From positions 4,590,501 to 4,654,500 of the forward strand of contig OX359200.1 of the NCBI GenBank assembly GCA_947172415.1: 64,000 bases of DNA, read 5' to 3'. The position numbers and the translations under genes are program-made. Below are positions 34,901-46,980 of this stretch, piece by piece. A model generated the notes under the pieces. That model ran no database searches, was not told the origin of the DNA, and saw only the letters and a list, made by a program, of their open reading frames with translations. The stretch's first letter is position 1. Every line of letters starts with the position of its first letter. Source of the DNA: Chondrosia reniformis (lineage: Eukaryota; Porifera; Demospongiae; Chondrillida; Chondrillidae).

Positions 34901-37900
34901 TTGTCATAGCCGTTGAAAAAAAGGATGATCTTCTGTTGCAATTCTGCAGTGACATTTTTGCAACGTGACGTGTTTTATTAAATGTGTATGCAGATTATTT
35001 TGCAATATAAAGCATGTGCAAAAAGGTCTTCTGCGAGATATTGCCTTAAAATTGATGGCATTCAAGCGACCGGAATCGGTGAACTGGACATCTAAGAACC
35101 AGCAAGTAGTTCGAGTTTGGATCAGGCGCCCCACAAGTATTTTAAACTCGAAATAGTTGTTTTGAATGTCAGACTATTTGCTGATCCTCAGCAAAGCCTA
35201 TATTAACTGCACATTAAACATACCTCATCAATCCAGTCTGCAGGTTTGTATATGGGAAGACCAGCTTTGTCCAACTCATCGTCTAGCTGCTGTAAAAATG
35301 GGAGGCCTTTACCCCAGTAAGCTGCCTCGTGTAATGGAGTCCTTCCAAACTAAAGTTAAAATTTAATATTATGATGTTAACTATTTGATTAAAAATGATA
35401 TATGCAAAGTCAGCATATGTCTCACTTTATCTCGTTTTGAAATGTTGGCCTTCAATTTTCCAGAGAACAGATCTTGTGCAAAGTAAGTTTCTTGACTGCC
35501 ATTGCTTTCTTCTTTATCACTAATTCCTGCTGTTTCTTGTCCAAAATAATCAGCTGCTGCAAATGCCAAATGCAAAGGAGTCCTTCCAACCTAAAGACAT
35601 TACATCAAATTTAATATGTATTTTTAGAAGGACTTAGAGCATGCAGAAGACAATAAGACAAAGACTCCCAGGGTTACTGAAAGGTGGACTTCCCAGAAAC
35701 AGCTGACTGATCCAGTTGAATTAACAATTAGTATATGTGGCTAAATGCCAACCATGTTTTACAAAAAAATGCATTTTAGATTATATTACATTGCAATTGA
35801 ATGCTTATGATTTTCACAGTTGCATTACTGTTGTGAAGCCTAAAACTCACATGATTGGCTTTGTCAATATTCAATCCACTAGCCAGGTCATCACTCATTA
35901 GAAATTTGAAAACTTTCTTTTTTCCATACATGACAGAGTAATGAAGTGGAGTATTACCAGCTGCATCACCTTCATTCAAGGATGGATGTGGAACTTGGGA
36001 GGTAGACAACAAGTTTTTTACTATTTCAACATTATCTTGTAAAACAGCCCAATGTAGGGGTGATTTGCCATCCTGTAATGAGATAATTAAGCTCTGTAGG
36101 TTATTCTCAAACATTTTTGTTAGTTATAAAGAAGCAACCTAGTATGTTATTGGTAAAGAATTGTGGTAAAATAGGAAAACAGAAAACTATATACGTTTAC
36201 CTGATCTACTAAGAGGTGATAATCTTTTTGTGTCCAATCAATTGCAAGTAACTTAGTGACTGCTTCATTGTTGTTATAGATTACTGCCTGTTGTAACAGT
36301 GTTCTTCCATCCTGTATTACATAATTACACACTCAACAATTATCTCCCAATGAATAATTTTAGCGCACAATTAAGAAATTAAAGTATGTATATCACTAGC
36401 ATGTGTTAAAGTAATTGCAAACGTACTTCTCAACAGCTTTTTCATTCAAAACTAGTATTTTATACACAATACAAGCAAACAATTAAGAATCTACTGTACA
36501 TACTTTTCTCTTCAAGTTGACCTGAAGCCCATTAGAAGCCTTTTCTAAGAGCATGTTAAAAGCCTCAATTCCTCGTTGTCCATTTCTTATGGCTAAGAAC
36601 AAAGGACTCTCTCCTAGTACATCATCAACTTTGCTAACATCAGCTCTACCGAGAAGTAACCTCTCCACCAGTTTGGTGTCCTGTCTGACAGTTGCCCAAT
36701 GAAGAGCATACTTTCCATCAGCGCCAGGTTCAGCATTTGGATCAGCACCTCTCTTCAAAAGAGCATCAGCCATAAACCATACCTAAATTAAACATCAAAA
36801 CAGTTAAACTGATTCAGTTTTACATTACACCATGTTACAGGCAAGTTGGTGTTGAGATGGATCAAAAGGATGACAGGGATAAGATAGCAACAATTCTAGG
36901 AATGGCAGTAAAGGAGGAAGGAGTGGGAAGAATTCTGGAGGGGATGTGGGACAAGAGATTCCTAGATTTATAGATATCATTTACATGATCATAATTTGTT
37001 GTTTTGTTACTCTGCCAAGCATTTTATTTTTTTATTTTTTTTATTTTTTTCTTTAGAATCTGTTTTGTTAATTCTGTATAGTGCTTCATGGGGTTTACTA
37101 AGTACTTTCACTTAATACATACAAGAAAATGGTTCCCTAGGCCTTGCATGATATAGAATGATATAGAAGTGTATATATGGGTGATTAATACGTAATATGT
37201 ACTTATTATAGCTTTGCATGTACATTTTAAAGGTAATTTGTAAGTAAAAAGAAGACTATTTCAAAATGTGATAAGGCTAATTTATAGGATGGAACATTTC
37301 AATGTTGGGAGAGCATCTTTGCTTACTGCATTGTGGTTGTATGCTGTATTCACTACGTGAGCAAGTGTCTTGTTTTTGTCTCCAGCAAATATTTTTAATT
37401 CCAGCAGACTATTAACCAGGACATGTACAGTAACTTCCGACTTTTCTTTTTCACCCTCTTGAATCTGCCTGAACTGCTTGTTCTTTCTCTGTAGTTTGAT
37501 GCGCTCGAGGTGTATTTTCCTTATACCTTCCTGCAAAGCAAATAAACAATGTACGTATATTATTCTACACAAATAGTTTATAAGTCTTAAAGAAGCTAAG
37601 GAACTATGGTATAGTTAATTATATACGTATGGCTATATGCCTAACCATAAGTATAGGCATACCTTTATGTGTTTCAAACTCTTTAGCTCCTCTAGCCACG
37701 CCTCTTCAGTTTGCTTGTAATCAAGCAGCAAGACAACTTTCTCATTTAGTTCTTCCCATTTGCTCAAAGACAGATCTTTCTTCGGGTCATGATCAACGGC
37801 TCCAGGCTTATCTTCCGGTGCTGTATTATAATCCGTATCCTCACCTTTCACCTCGGAGTCTGTAGTTCCTTGTAAATTAAGACCATCATCAGACAGCAAT

Positions 37901-38001
37901 TCACTTCGAGATGATACATCGTGATAGGCATCCTTAATCGATTCACTCAGAACTTCTTTTAGCTCATGCTCTGTACTAGCAGTAGTCCCCATGCCTTCCA
38001 A
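22925..38001 (-). CDS. Ankyrin-repeat TRP-type cation channel (about 1,638 aa, TRPA-like)
   Basis: 28 exons, 5' to 3': 38001-37663, 37530-37327, 36782-36504, 36311-36201, 36072-35851, 35590-35426, 35349-35224, 31642-31475, 31273-31169, 31074-30970, 30905-30828, 30738-30577, 30478-30278, 30211-29921, 29799-29698, 29620-29501, 29012-28940, 28871-28608, 28443-28281, 27960-27891, 27823-27527, 25826-25636, 25559-25296, 24781-24593, 24099-23992, 23905-23700, 23634-23580, 23183-22925. The total is 4,917 nt in one phase to a TAG. An acidic N-terminus is followed by about 15 ankyrin repeats (DGKSPLHWAV, DGQTLLHVAA, ARGRTALHIA), many one per phase-0 exon. Residues 1160-1500 hold six or seven membrane helices, a pore segment (PWHSVFLGIRTVVEGG) and a final helix with INVLIAQISKTYED. 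The tail is charged coiled coil. It should be a plasma-membrane cation channel; ligand unknown. The start is the first in-frame ATG; another lies three codons on. Confidence 0.88.
26121..26329. mobile_element. Short TA-flanked MITE in a TRP intron
   Basis: Ends cagtgaaatctc and aaggtttcactg are near-inverted, with ta outside each. 209 bp, no coding; the same end type as the pogo-like elements at 19314 and 43361. Confidence 0.6.
28030..28090. repeat. MITE family A end fragment
   Basis: gaagtagggatgacagtacc followed by ctagcatatctgga matches the left end of family A. It lies in a TRP intron. Confidence 0.5.
31921..32123. repeat. Long inverted repeat carrying hammerhead-like cores
   Basis: Left arm 31921-32013 (ttatctttgtaaaggttcat ... 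tttcgaccctggggg) is repeated inverted at 32030-32123 with few mismatches. The centre and the inner arm ends form a hammerhead-like core. It lies in the largest TRP intron. Confidence 0.8.
32021..32050 (+). ncRNA. Hammerhead-ribozyme-like core
   Basis: CTGAAGA, A, then a perfect five-pair stem (GACCC / GGGTC, loop CCA), then GAAAC. This agrees with CUGANGA - stem II - GAAA. The other arm carries the same stem and GAAAC on the opposite strand but lacks a good CTGANGA. Ends of this type occur in Penelope-like elements. Confidence 0.6.
32780..34790 (-). pseudogene. Decayed non-LTR (LINE) retrotransposon
   Basis: Minus-strand blocks appear in the correct order but in different frames. First are endonuclease remnants at 34773-34200 (HPRDNKNSSFMRD, then TKTDHRALMACLHVK). 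Next comes linker at 34014-33829, then reverse transcriptase at 33550-33238 (KGTSHDIATLNNNREEAEEL, SMNVVKTKVLRIARK). The last is the C-terminal region at 33052-32780 (MGGLLMSHGGTEEEVEQRIG, VASTLLYGCKSW). Many stops and shifts; dead. It lies antisense to nothing else and parallel to the TRP gene, which it lengthens by several kb. GC content is clearly above its surroundings. Clade not resolved. Confidence 0.75.
34900..35160. repeat. Family C-type end in a TRP intron
   Basis: The hairpin caagtagttcgagtttgg ... tattttaaactcgaaatag at 35104-35156 matches 49083-49155 and 2508-2575. The preceding ggaatcggtgaactggacat resembles ggaatcggttaagcggacat at 49037. A truncated repeat. Confidence 0.6.
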
Positions 38002-38209
38002 ACTACACCTTATACAGTAGTTAAGACCCCAATATATACCACAGACGATGCTGCACCGAAATATATACGGTAGAGTGTAGGCGGTGAGACTGACTGATCA
38101 GGCGCTACAAATACAAAAGTGCAATACAAATACACAGACACTGATCCTGTACATATATTTTAGACTACCTACATAACATTGTTCCAGAACAGATCTAGAG
38201 GTCGTAAGC

Positions 38210-38389
38210 TAATCAATATTCATGCAACCGGGCAAGGTTTTACAAGAAAATACTGGGCCACAGACAGTAGTGTCGAATTTCGTTTGATTTTGCATATTTG
38301 ATTTCGACTAGCAGGAATATGACTGACGTGGCTGTCTGGGGCCCAGTATTTTCTTGTAAAACCTTGCCCGGTTGCATGAATATTGATTA
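38210..38389. repeat. 58-bp-arm inverted repeat upstream of the TRP gene
   Basis: taatcaatattcatgcaacc through gggccacagacag is repeated inverted at the right with a single mismatch, around a spacer of about 64 bp. It stands about 210 bp upstream of the TRP start codon. Near identity of the arms implies recent formation or gene conversion. Confidence 0.85.
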
Positions 38390-40370
38390 ACGCAACACAT
38401 CTTCTATAGCGTGCATTGTCGATCGAAGAATGTAAGTGCTTATTCAGCAAACTGTTCGTACATACCTATGTCAATTTTTTGATCACATAACTGTGAGCTG
38501 GTCTGTAAAATCATACAATCATACAATCATAGATCTTACACCAAGGCGTAAAGATTTACCGTACAACTTTCATTATTAATTGGTTTCTATGAATATAATT
38601 TGCATATGCATAGAGTGGAGACAATAAGTTTGCTTTTTATATTTAAGCTCTCTCTTCGTGTAGCTAAATAAAAATATTTAGGCTCATATCCAGTCACCGT
38701 GCATGCATAGTTTAAATGCACAGGAATAATCTTTTTGCTCTACACTTATTTTAAGAATCCAGGAAACCAGCTATATAGATCGGCAACTTGAGTTGATATG
38801 CATGAACGATTCCTTCTTGCTGAATGATCTATCATATAAAGGCCAGGAAAGGGAAAATTGATGTGAGGCTAAGACAGTCTATTATTGCGTAATATCTATA
38901 CTAACGATATTCATAATCATAAATCGTGTCTCTGTCTCCCCACCAGATAAATTGTATTCATAGACATGAACATCTGCTGTTTGTGCTATAGCTCCCTCAG
39001 GGTAGATGAATGATTAACCTCTATGAATAAATTATCCTGAGAGTCCTCTCAGGAGGTGATGTATGGCATATGACCAGTGAAGGTAAAGAAGCTAATTATA
39101 AGATGAACATTGCACAGGTTTTCAAGACAAAACTTGGAGTGAAGTATTTAGATGAGCAAGTTTTAGTAAGTAAGTTTTAATCTATTAGAAGTAATGGTAG
39201 ACTTTTAACAGCACTTCTCCACCTACACCTTTATTTGTCTCATGCAGATCTAATGCAATACTGTAGTTTGGTTATAGACTACTCCATGCATAAAATGTAT
39301 ACTCCGGCCTGCTAACAGTTAAGAATCTTTAAGGAGTCTCAGTTAACAACTACAGCAGATTTGATGTACCTTAGAGAGAGAGTTATGACCATAAAGTTAT
39401 GTACATGTGCATACATACGTACATGCACTACAGTTACTGGATTTAGACCATAATTTTGTATAACTTGCACACTAGAACTGAAGCCATACATGTACACTAC
39501 CCATTCAGCTGTGAATATGTGCCTAAACATAGAGTATAAGTAAACAATATTTATTATCATAATTTGTCTCTGGATTAAATCACATCAAAATTTTAAGATT
39601 GGTGCTTGACCTCAATATCTGTAGGCTAAAAATATTCATAGTAGGTTAGCCAGACCAAAGGGTTTAAACTTTCGGTTCCTATTAAGATGAAAATCATTTA
39701 TTTGAATGTGTAATAATTTATAGGCTCTAGACTGCCAAAGTAAACAATTGTAATTCCTCTCCTGTTGCTTATTTGTGTGTGTGCCATATATAAAAGTGTG
39801 GTATTTAAATTTATCAGCTAGTGTGCCTAGGGGAAACTCAACAGCAATGGCAGAAATATTGAATCATTCTCTACGTGTGGTCAGTAATGTAATAACATAC
39901 CCTTACCTATATACATGTCTCCTTGCACAAACAATCCTGTGCACATGGTTGGTATATTTCATGTGTATAGCTTCTTATGGTTGAAAGTTGAACCCAAACA
40001 GATAAGAATATCTTCCTCAAATTCCTTTAATGATTCAATGTCCCAGTTTACAATATGCATATACGTACGGTAGGGCCGGAAAAAATCTTTACATTCCTGG
40101 GCAAACTTTGCTGCGAGCTTCGAAAAACTGCACAAGCGCTTTGAAAAACTTCACAACTTCTCAAAGCTCGTAACTTCAAACTTCGTATATCAAGATTTTT
40201 TCTGGCCATACCATATGTACGTATGTATGTACGTATATGTATATGTATGTGTATCTTTAAGTAGCCTCCTGCCACATTCTTATATGTATTTTGATTGAAA
40301 GTCTGTTATTTTCATGTTTAGCAGCTAATTATATAAAGTGGTTCATTTTTACTTCCCATTTGCCTTGTAG
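38390..40370. other. Mostly non-coding; one family D trace
   Basis: About 39330-39480 has family D words (ggagtctcagttaacaact, acagcagatttgatgta, ataacttgcacac). A possible small exon at 39120-39170 (VFKTKLGVKYLDEQ) is open but unassigned. Nothing else was recognised. Confidence 0.4.
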
Positions 40371-41396
40371 GTACTGATCTTGATAGGAAGAGCATTCAAC
40401 ACTTTCCCACTTTCTGCTCTTGTTAATCGCTTTAGAAGTGTAAAGATAAGTTTTGAAACTCAGTTTATCATGTGGTTCAGTGGTGAGTTTGTGTGTGACT
40501 TGTAGTCATCCATCTAGCTACGTACGTACATCATCAATTTGTATTTGAGAGGGTCACTCATGAATGCCCCCAGTGTCCAAACCATTTAACAGCAAAAACT
40601 GCATCGTTGGACAGTTTAACTGTTCAGAAGACGTACCATCTGAAGGATAATTATCTACTTCCTTTTTACATGCATTGCATGTACATATGTACTCTCATAG
40701 ATACATTTGTACATGCATACAAATATGCCCTGAAGTCCAAATTTCTATAATTTTTATTTGAGTATAACGAATTTACAGTACGTATTGTGCATGAGATATG
40801 GTTCACACACTAATAATGTACAGTTCAGTGTTGATATTCCATAGGTAACTGTGCATAAATAATCCTATCTGCACCATATGTTTTGCAATTTTATGCAAAT
40901 TATTAGTTCAAGGATCAAGGGTAAATTGATACATATAGTACCAATTAATGGAGAATTATTTTTCTACCAACAAACATTACATATAAAGGAAATAATCTTA
41001 AAATTGACTTATAATTTATCTGCAGTGACACAATATTTGCCTCAATATCTTTGAGCAAAGTTTAGTTCAAACTTGGGTTGGGTAGCTATATTTTAGTACA
41101 TTTACAGAAGAACATACATCTGTACATGCATGTGTCTGAGTGTACGTATGTAGTTTGCAAACAGTTAATCTATACACATACTTCATTTATGTATATGACT
41201 TTGTTTTCAGGAACTAAAGGATGCAAGGGCAGATATTGATAAAGTGACCGGGCCCATCTTTGACCGCCTATCAGACCACGATACTGACAGTGGTATGCTG
41301 CCTACTATACCTGAAGAGGATTCCTCAGAATCCACAATAGTACTAATGCATCCAGAAAACTCTGATATTTCTATGAGATCATCTGGAAATTCTTAG
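40371..41396 (+). pseudogene. Na+/H+ exchanger (NHE8-like) exon remnants
   Basis: Exon 40371-40482 encodes VLILIGRAFNTFPLSALVNR, then KISFETQFIMWFSG. This is the membrane segment just before the conserved GLRGA motif of cation/proton exchangers, closest to the NHE8 type. A plausible last exon, 41211-41396, encodes an acidic tail starting ELKDARADIDKVTGP and ending with a TAG. The two do not join in phase. The exon carrying GLRGA and the next helices is absent from 40483-41210, and no upstream transporter exons were found. The simplest reading is a partial or decayed copy. Confidence 0.55.
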
Positions 41397-41708
41397 ATAA
41401 GATACTTGACAATTAGACATATGATTGAAACTATATATTTTCTTTGTTTTGATTGTTATTTTATTGCACTGTGTAATCCAGTTATTTTAAGGAGACATTG
41501 ATTTTATTTGATGTTATGTGGGTATTATGTCAAATCTATCCATACTTATTATATATATATATTAACACAGTATTACTTGCAGCTGCAGGAGACATACCTA
41601 TAGTCTTAAAAAGCATGTAAAACGAGAATTATCGGCTAACATCTAAACGTTTCCATCACACTTCCGGCCGCCATGGGTCCGGAAGAAGAATGGGAACGAG
41701 ATTAAAAC

Positions 41709-42553
41709 ATGGAGAATAAAGGAAAATTACAGTTTATACAGAAATTACTTGAAGAGGTTACACCGAAGGCTAGCCCAGTAGGAGATGAAATGGGTTCAGA
41801 TTATAATCAGCTAATCAGAGCATTTCGCGTCATTGCCAGGGAACGAACTGATATAATCGTTCAACACATCGGCAACAGAATCAGTGCGGCATTGAAATCT
41901 CACCTCAGAGATCAACCAGCAGGAGATCCCTTCAGAGTGTGCAGTGTGGGATGCGGAGATGGTGAACGAGACTGCAGTATTTTGAAGGAAGCCTTGAAGA
42001 CAGTCTCCAATACAGTAGCTCTTCAATTTGTGGGTATTGATATTGATGAAACATCTTGCAGAAATGCTGAGCTAGCCTTCAAGGAGTTGCCGTCAGTCGA
42101 GACAACTATACTTAACAAAGATATTCTCCAAGTTGACACTGACACTCTCCCTAAATTTGACCTGGTCTACATGATTCATGCCCATTATTACATTAAGGAT
42201 TACATTAAGGATTTTAAGTCTTTGGTTGAGTTATTGAAGCATTTGGTACCGGAAGTCTTCTGATAGTCTCTACTAGTCAATCACCAATAAGTCCTCTGAT
42301 TAAAATGTTTTTTAAAAAGGAACATGATTTTCCTCTTCGTCCTACAGAAGAGCTCCTCAGAGAATTGGATGAGATGGGAGTAAAGTATCAAGTTGAACTA
42401 CACATGAAAGGTGTTTTTAATTTCAATCGCTGTTTCACGGAAGGATTTTCCTCCAATTTTTCCAAGGATGTCCTAAATTTCATAACTCATACACGCCGAT
42501 TTACATATCCAGAAGAAGTAACCAAGGCAGTTATTGAATACATTCAAGTATAG
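41709..42553 (+). CDS. Histamine N-methyltransferase-like protein, single frameshift
   Basis: Intronless. The first frame (184 codons) has the SAM-binding motif VCSVGCGDGERDCSIL at about residue 79, the acidic strand end FVGIDIDE and DLVYMIHAHYYIKDY. The second frame continues the same fold: SLLIVSTSQS, then FFKKEHDFPLRPTEELLREL and FTEGFSSNF, ending VIEYIQV. This is the HNMT layout of small class I methyltransferases that use S-adenosylmethionine. The join is a one-base shift near 42252, within accggaagtcttctgat. It may be a real inactivation or an assembly error, since everything else is intact. A tandem duplication (YIKDYIKD) sits about 20 codons before it. Substrate unknown; histamine should not be assumed. 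Confidence 0.75.
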
Positions 42554-43110
42554 TGTGCAGACAGAGCCCAGATAAAGGCTACGTGTGTGATTTCTGTGAC
42601 ACAGCAATAACTCTCTAATACTGTCTTTATGTATTAGTCTCATGGGTTTATTATGTAAAACTTGTTATATAACGTATAGTAGTTATTAGCAACAGTGCAT
42701 GCATGCCTAATTGTTTTCACTGTGCATGCCATACAAAACTGAAATCAGCCTGCCTTGACCAACCAGTTATAGGTTTTTTATTAAGTTATGCATGTTAATA
42801 GTCCCTCGGATTCACTACTGTGGCCTGTTTATGGTAGATTTGGATGGGGTACTGATTATGCACCTGTTAATGTATATGTATTGCTCCATGCACCCACCCC
42901 ATGCGGGCACAATAGGGGGTAAGGTGGGGATTTGACTAACTGGTTTATCAAACCTCCATGTGTGGGGATGATCTGCTGTGTCAATTCCCCACTTGCTGCC
43001 CCCATGAACCATATCAAGTTAACTATTGCCATGGCAACTAGCTATAGAGTGTTGGTGCTTAGTTTACCTAGTTTCTCCTCACATAATCAACTTTTGGTTA
43101 AAGACCATTT
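42554..43110. other. No gene recognised
   Basis: 3' flank of the methyltransferase gene; no repeat or protein match seen. Confidence 0.35.
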
Positions 43111-44262
43111 GGTAACTTGCACACAAGGATGAAAGGCCAAGGCCTTTATATATGTCATATAATGTCCCTTGTGTGCAAGTTACCAAAATTCTCGAACCAT
43201 GATGGTTATGTGAATGCATGCAATCAACCGTCGGTATTCCTAGCTCCTTCTCAAGGCAAATCAAACCTGCTGTGGTTAAATTATTAGCTGAGACCCCTTT
43301 AAGACTGGAACCTTTGTTGATATATATGGCATCCAGATGCAACATCTTCAATTCGGTCTACAGTGGAACCTCCGAATAACAAACATTGTAGGGACAATTT
43401 CTTTTTCCTTTATTTAGGAGGTTTTCTTTAAAGGGAGGTTTTGCGCATTTCTTGTTTTTACACAGAAATAATTACTCAGACTTCATATTTACATGCACAC
43501 ATGTAACTACAGTCCTTAATTTATGATCATCTATAGTTACTGTAGTCTGTCTGGCACAAACTGAATGCAACATTGCAACTCTATCAATAAGGTTGCTGGT
43601 AGTAGTTGCTTCAATAAAGTGTGAATGGCTCTCCAAAAAGTATTTGATGTCCTGCAGGGATTCTTTCGAATCCAGTGATAGTTAAGCAGCTGCCATCTAC
43701 GGACATGCAGGAGGAGCATCTCGAAGAAGATACTTTTCAAGATAATTTTAGTTCTGTATAAGCGCGTGCTCATTTACAAAACTTTAAAGGACATTTAAGG
43801 AAGACAGTTCTTTGTTTGTCCTTATAGAAGCTTTCCTTTCTCTGTCGATTCTGTTCATATCTATCTTCTTCGAGATGCTCCTCCTGTCCGTAGATGGCAG
43901 CTGCTTACCTAATAATATCACTGGATTACTCGCAATTCGTATTCTTTTGACACACTTTAACTCCCGATATACGGTATTCGAATTGTGAATCCCTTTTCCG
44001 TTAAATAGAGATCGAATTTACACTTTGGCAAGGGAGGTAAGTTCGTTATTACGGAACTGAGAGGTTTCCGCTATACGGAGGGTTCTTATGTACTAGTTTA
44101 ATAGGAAGTTCAGTCGGTGCTTTACTTCCGGGCCGTTGTAGCGGAGGTTTTCGCTATTGGGAAGGTCCGTTAACGGAGGTTCCACTGTATACTATGGTGT
44201 GAAAAGGTAATTGGTAGGCTATGTGTTCTACCTGTATAAACTACTACTCTCTATGTGGCCAT
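43111..44262. repeat. Family D copy, inverted and interrupted
   Basis: It starts with a tight hairpin (ggtaacttgcacacaagg ... ccttgtgtgcaagttacc, 43111-43185). It continues as the inverse of 16390-16680 (gaatgcatgcaatcaaccg, agctgagacccctttaagac) and is split at ggtcta by the element at 43361-44187. After that it resumes with ctatggtgtgaaaaggtaat. Confidence 0.7.
43361..44187. mobile_element. Pogo/Tigger-like MITE nested in family D
   Basis: Ends cagtggaacctccg and cggaggttccactg are exact inverted copies over 14 bp, with TA on both sides. The uninterrupted family D copies read gtctatac at this point, so the TA duplication is confirmed. Internal inverted blocks (agatgctcctcctg / caggaggagcatct) give further fold-back. 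827 bp, no transposase. Confidence 0.8.
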
Positions 44263-44389
44263 GTGCTGCTTGCGATATTGGGGATCTGGAAAAATTAATA
44301 TAGCACGCTAAACTCTTGCTTACTCTGGAAAGACAGACTTGAGGAGACAGCAGCAGTCAAGAAGTTTGAAGAATTAGTGGAAGTAGTTA

Positions 44390-46980
44390 ATATCTGAAGG
44401 ATCAAGTGAAGGCTCTAACGGAGCAAGTGTTTGCTTTGGCCTTAGGATGTGCCAGAATACGGCCAGAAACTGGCCACTTGTGTTACCTTTGCCATCAATT
44501 GGGACATCTACAGAGAAACTACCCACAGCTAAATGATGTTATGCCTGTGGAAGAACTGGACATATAGCAAGGAACTGTACATTGGGAAACGGGAGAGGGA
44601 CGTCCCACATGGATCATCCCGGGAAACAGTGGGGGGCCTCAACTGTAACCAATGTTATTGCAGCCACCTCACAGATGAGTGCTGCGATGGTCGCAGGATC
44701 CTCTATGACTCACATCCTAGAGAATGTGGCTCCAAGCTACCAGAATTACCGACAGCCCAAGCCAAGGGGACTACTGCTGGTGTCTGCAACAGAGCAGCTG
44801 ATATCCATATTAGGATGCATCACACTACCAATAAAAGTTAGAGAAATATAGAATATCACTCACTTTATTGCTCCATGTAATCTTACGTATTGACTTCCTG
44901 AAGAAGCACTCTATAATATAGTGCTAGACTTCTCATCAAACCCAGTGGGCATACCACCATGGGTTATCCTATGGAAGAGGGACCAGATGCAAAGAGGGTA
45001 TATAAGTAAAGTCAGTTGTGGAGTCAGCATGGAAAACAAAAGCCAAAACATGTAGTAGATACTTCCTCTGTTATGACTGAGGAAATCATCAAATTAACCT
45101 AAGGTAGAGAATTAGCATGCAGGTTCACACTATGCTGGAAGAGGCTAGGGTATTGAGGAGACTTCCAGTCCCTGGATGGCCCCTTCAGTATACGTATGTA
45201 CACAAAAAGACAGGGGATATCAGGATATGTGTGGATTACAGGGAACTAAATAAAAGAACAACAAAGGATGCATACCCCTACCACTTCCAGATGAGGTACA
45301 AGACCATTGGTAGGCTCCACAGTGTTTTACTGTACACTCAACGTACAAAGTGGTTACTGACAATACTCCCAGATGATTAGCAGAAACCAGCCATCTCTCC
45401 AGGACCTGGCCTGGGTCTTTTTCATGCCCCTTTTGGTTTAGCTGGTGTACTGAGTCATTCCAGAGACTCTTAGGCAGTGCCCACTAACGTAAGTGACCTC
45501 CACAGTTTTGTTGGTCTCGCATTATAGATGTTATAGTCCCCAGTTTGTATATAGATGTGGTTGCTCCCTTGCATCAGTTAACCAAGAAGGGTGCATCATT
45601 TATTTGGAGTGCATAGTGTCAAACAGCCTTTGAAAAATTAAAAGACAAGCTAACTCAGGCACCAGTCCTGGCCTACCCAAACTTTCGACCAACCGCAGCT
45701 CCCTTTCAACTGCAGTCAGATGCCAGTGCAAGAGCTTGGTGCAGTCCTGGAGCAGTCTAGCAAGGTCATTGCCTATACATCAGTAGGACCTTTACAACTT
45801 CAGAAAGGAATTACAGCATCATACAACGGAGTGCCTTGCCACTGTACATCCATGTATTGAAACATGTACAGTTCCTACATTATCTGTTGGGCTATCGTTT
45901 TTTCTACAGACAGATTATGTTCCCTTGCTGTGGCTTTCAGCCCAAAAAATGGAGGGTCTTCTAGCCAGATGGTCATTGGCCATTCAAGAATATGACAACA
46001 CAATTCTATACTGTATGCAAAGGTATAGAGAATCAAATGCTAATTCTTTTTCAAGGCAGTATTGCATGCATTGGAGAAACCATGTAGCTCAGAGCGCAGC
46101 CATTTTCAATCAGATGGACAATATCCATCAACAACAGCATGGGGGTCTAGTGATTCACCAATTGCACAAGACCATATCACAAGACACTAGTAGACCAGGT
46201 GGGAACTGTGGCAGAAGGATCCTTTCTCACGCTATCAACAGATATGGTCTCAACTCAATGTGTAGGATGATATTGTATGTATGCACCGGGTCCAATGGCA
46301 AACTCCATAGTTGTCCCCATGCATCATTCCCAAGTCCATTCAAACAGACATCATTCACATGGTGGAACACTTCAACTGTTTATTGTTACAGATGTTATGT
46401 GCCTAGCTACGTATGTAAAGGAACAGGCAGACTGGGAACAGCATCTTCCACTTGTTCTCTTTGCATGTCAGACATCAGTACATGCCTTCAAAAACAGCAA
46501 TTTTTCTCACCTGCAGCTGATAACCCCGAGTCGTACCATCAAATTAGCTCACCTGTATGATTTTGTGGAAACTCACCACACAGAAACCAGCCACTGCCAC
46601 AAGGAGTATTATGATCAGCATTCTAATCTCCGGAAGTTAAACATGGGAGATTTTGTCTGGCTGTCTACCCATACAGCTGGCAAGTTGGATCCAAGGTGGG
46701 AGGAGGATGGATTATTCAAAAGTACAAGGACCGCTAACTTATAGTGAAGGGACAGAGAAGCAAAGTAATTCATATCAATCGACTTAAGGCCTGTACACAA
46801 CCTGCAAACCTTGTAAGAAACATGCACTTAGCTCTCCTCTATTACAGATAGGACTGAGTGAGAAACTGCTACCTTTTGAACATACAGTTACTGATCCAGA
46901 CACGCTATCTTCAACGCTTGAGGAGGCCTCCAGCTTGTCATCAAGTGTAGCTCAAGGACGAGCTTACTCCAGGAGGGGCA
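44390..46980 (+). pseudogene. Decayed Ty3/gypsy LTR retrotransposon
   Basis: In order on the plus strand: a gag zinc-knuckle remnant (CYLCHQLGHLQRN, about 44480), reverse transcriptase (GDIRICVDYRELNKRTTKDA, 45213-45272), an RNase H end (QKMEGLLARWSLAIQEYD, 45941-45994) and integrase C-terminal regions (DWEQHLPLVLFACQTSVHAF about 46429, then a KLNMGDFVWL segment). The frames are broken by many stops and shifts and no LTR pair could be made out. It is inactive. The reading order and the RT and RNase H motifs place it in the gypsy group. Confidence 0.75.

Noticed and set aside
44480..46744. Gypsy frames as functional genes
   Set aside because: RT, RNase H and integrase blocks are separated by stops and frame changes, and no LTRs were identified.
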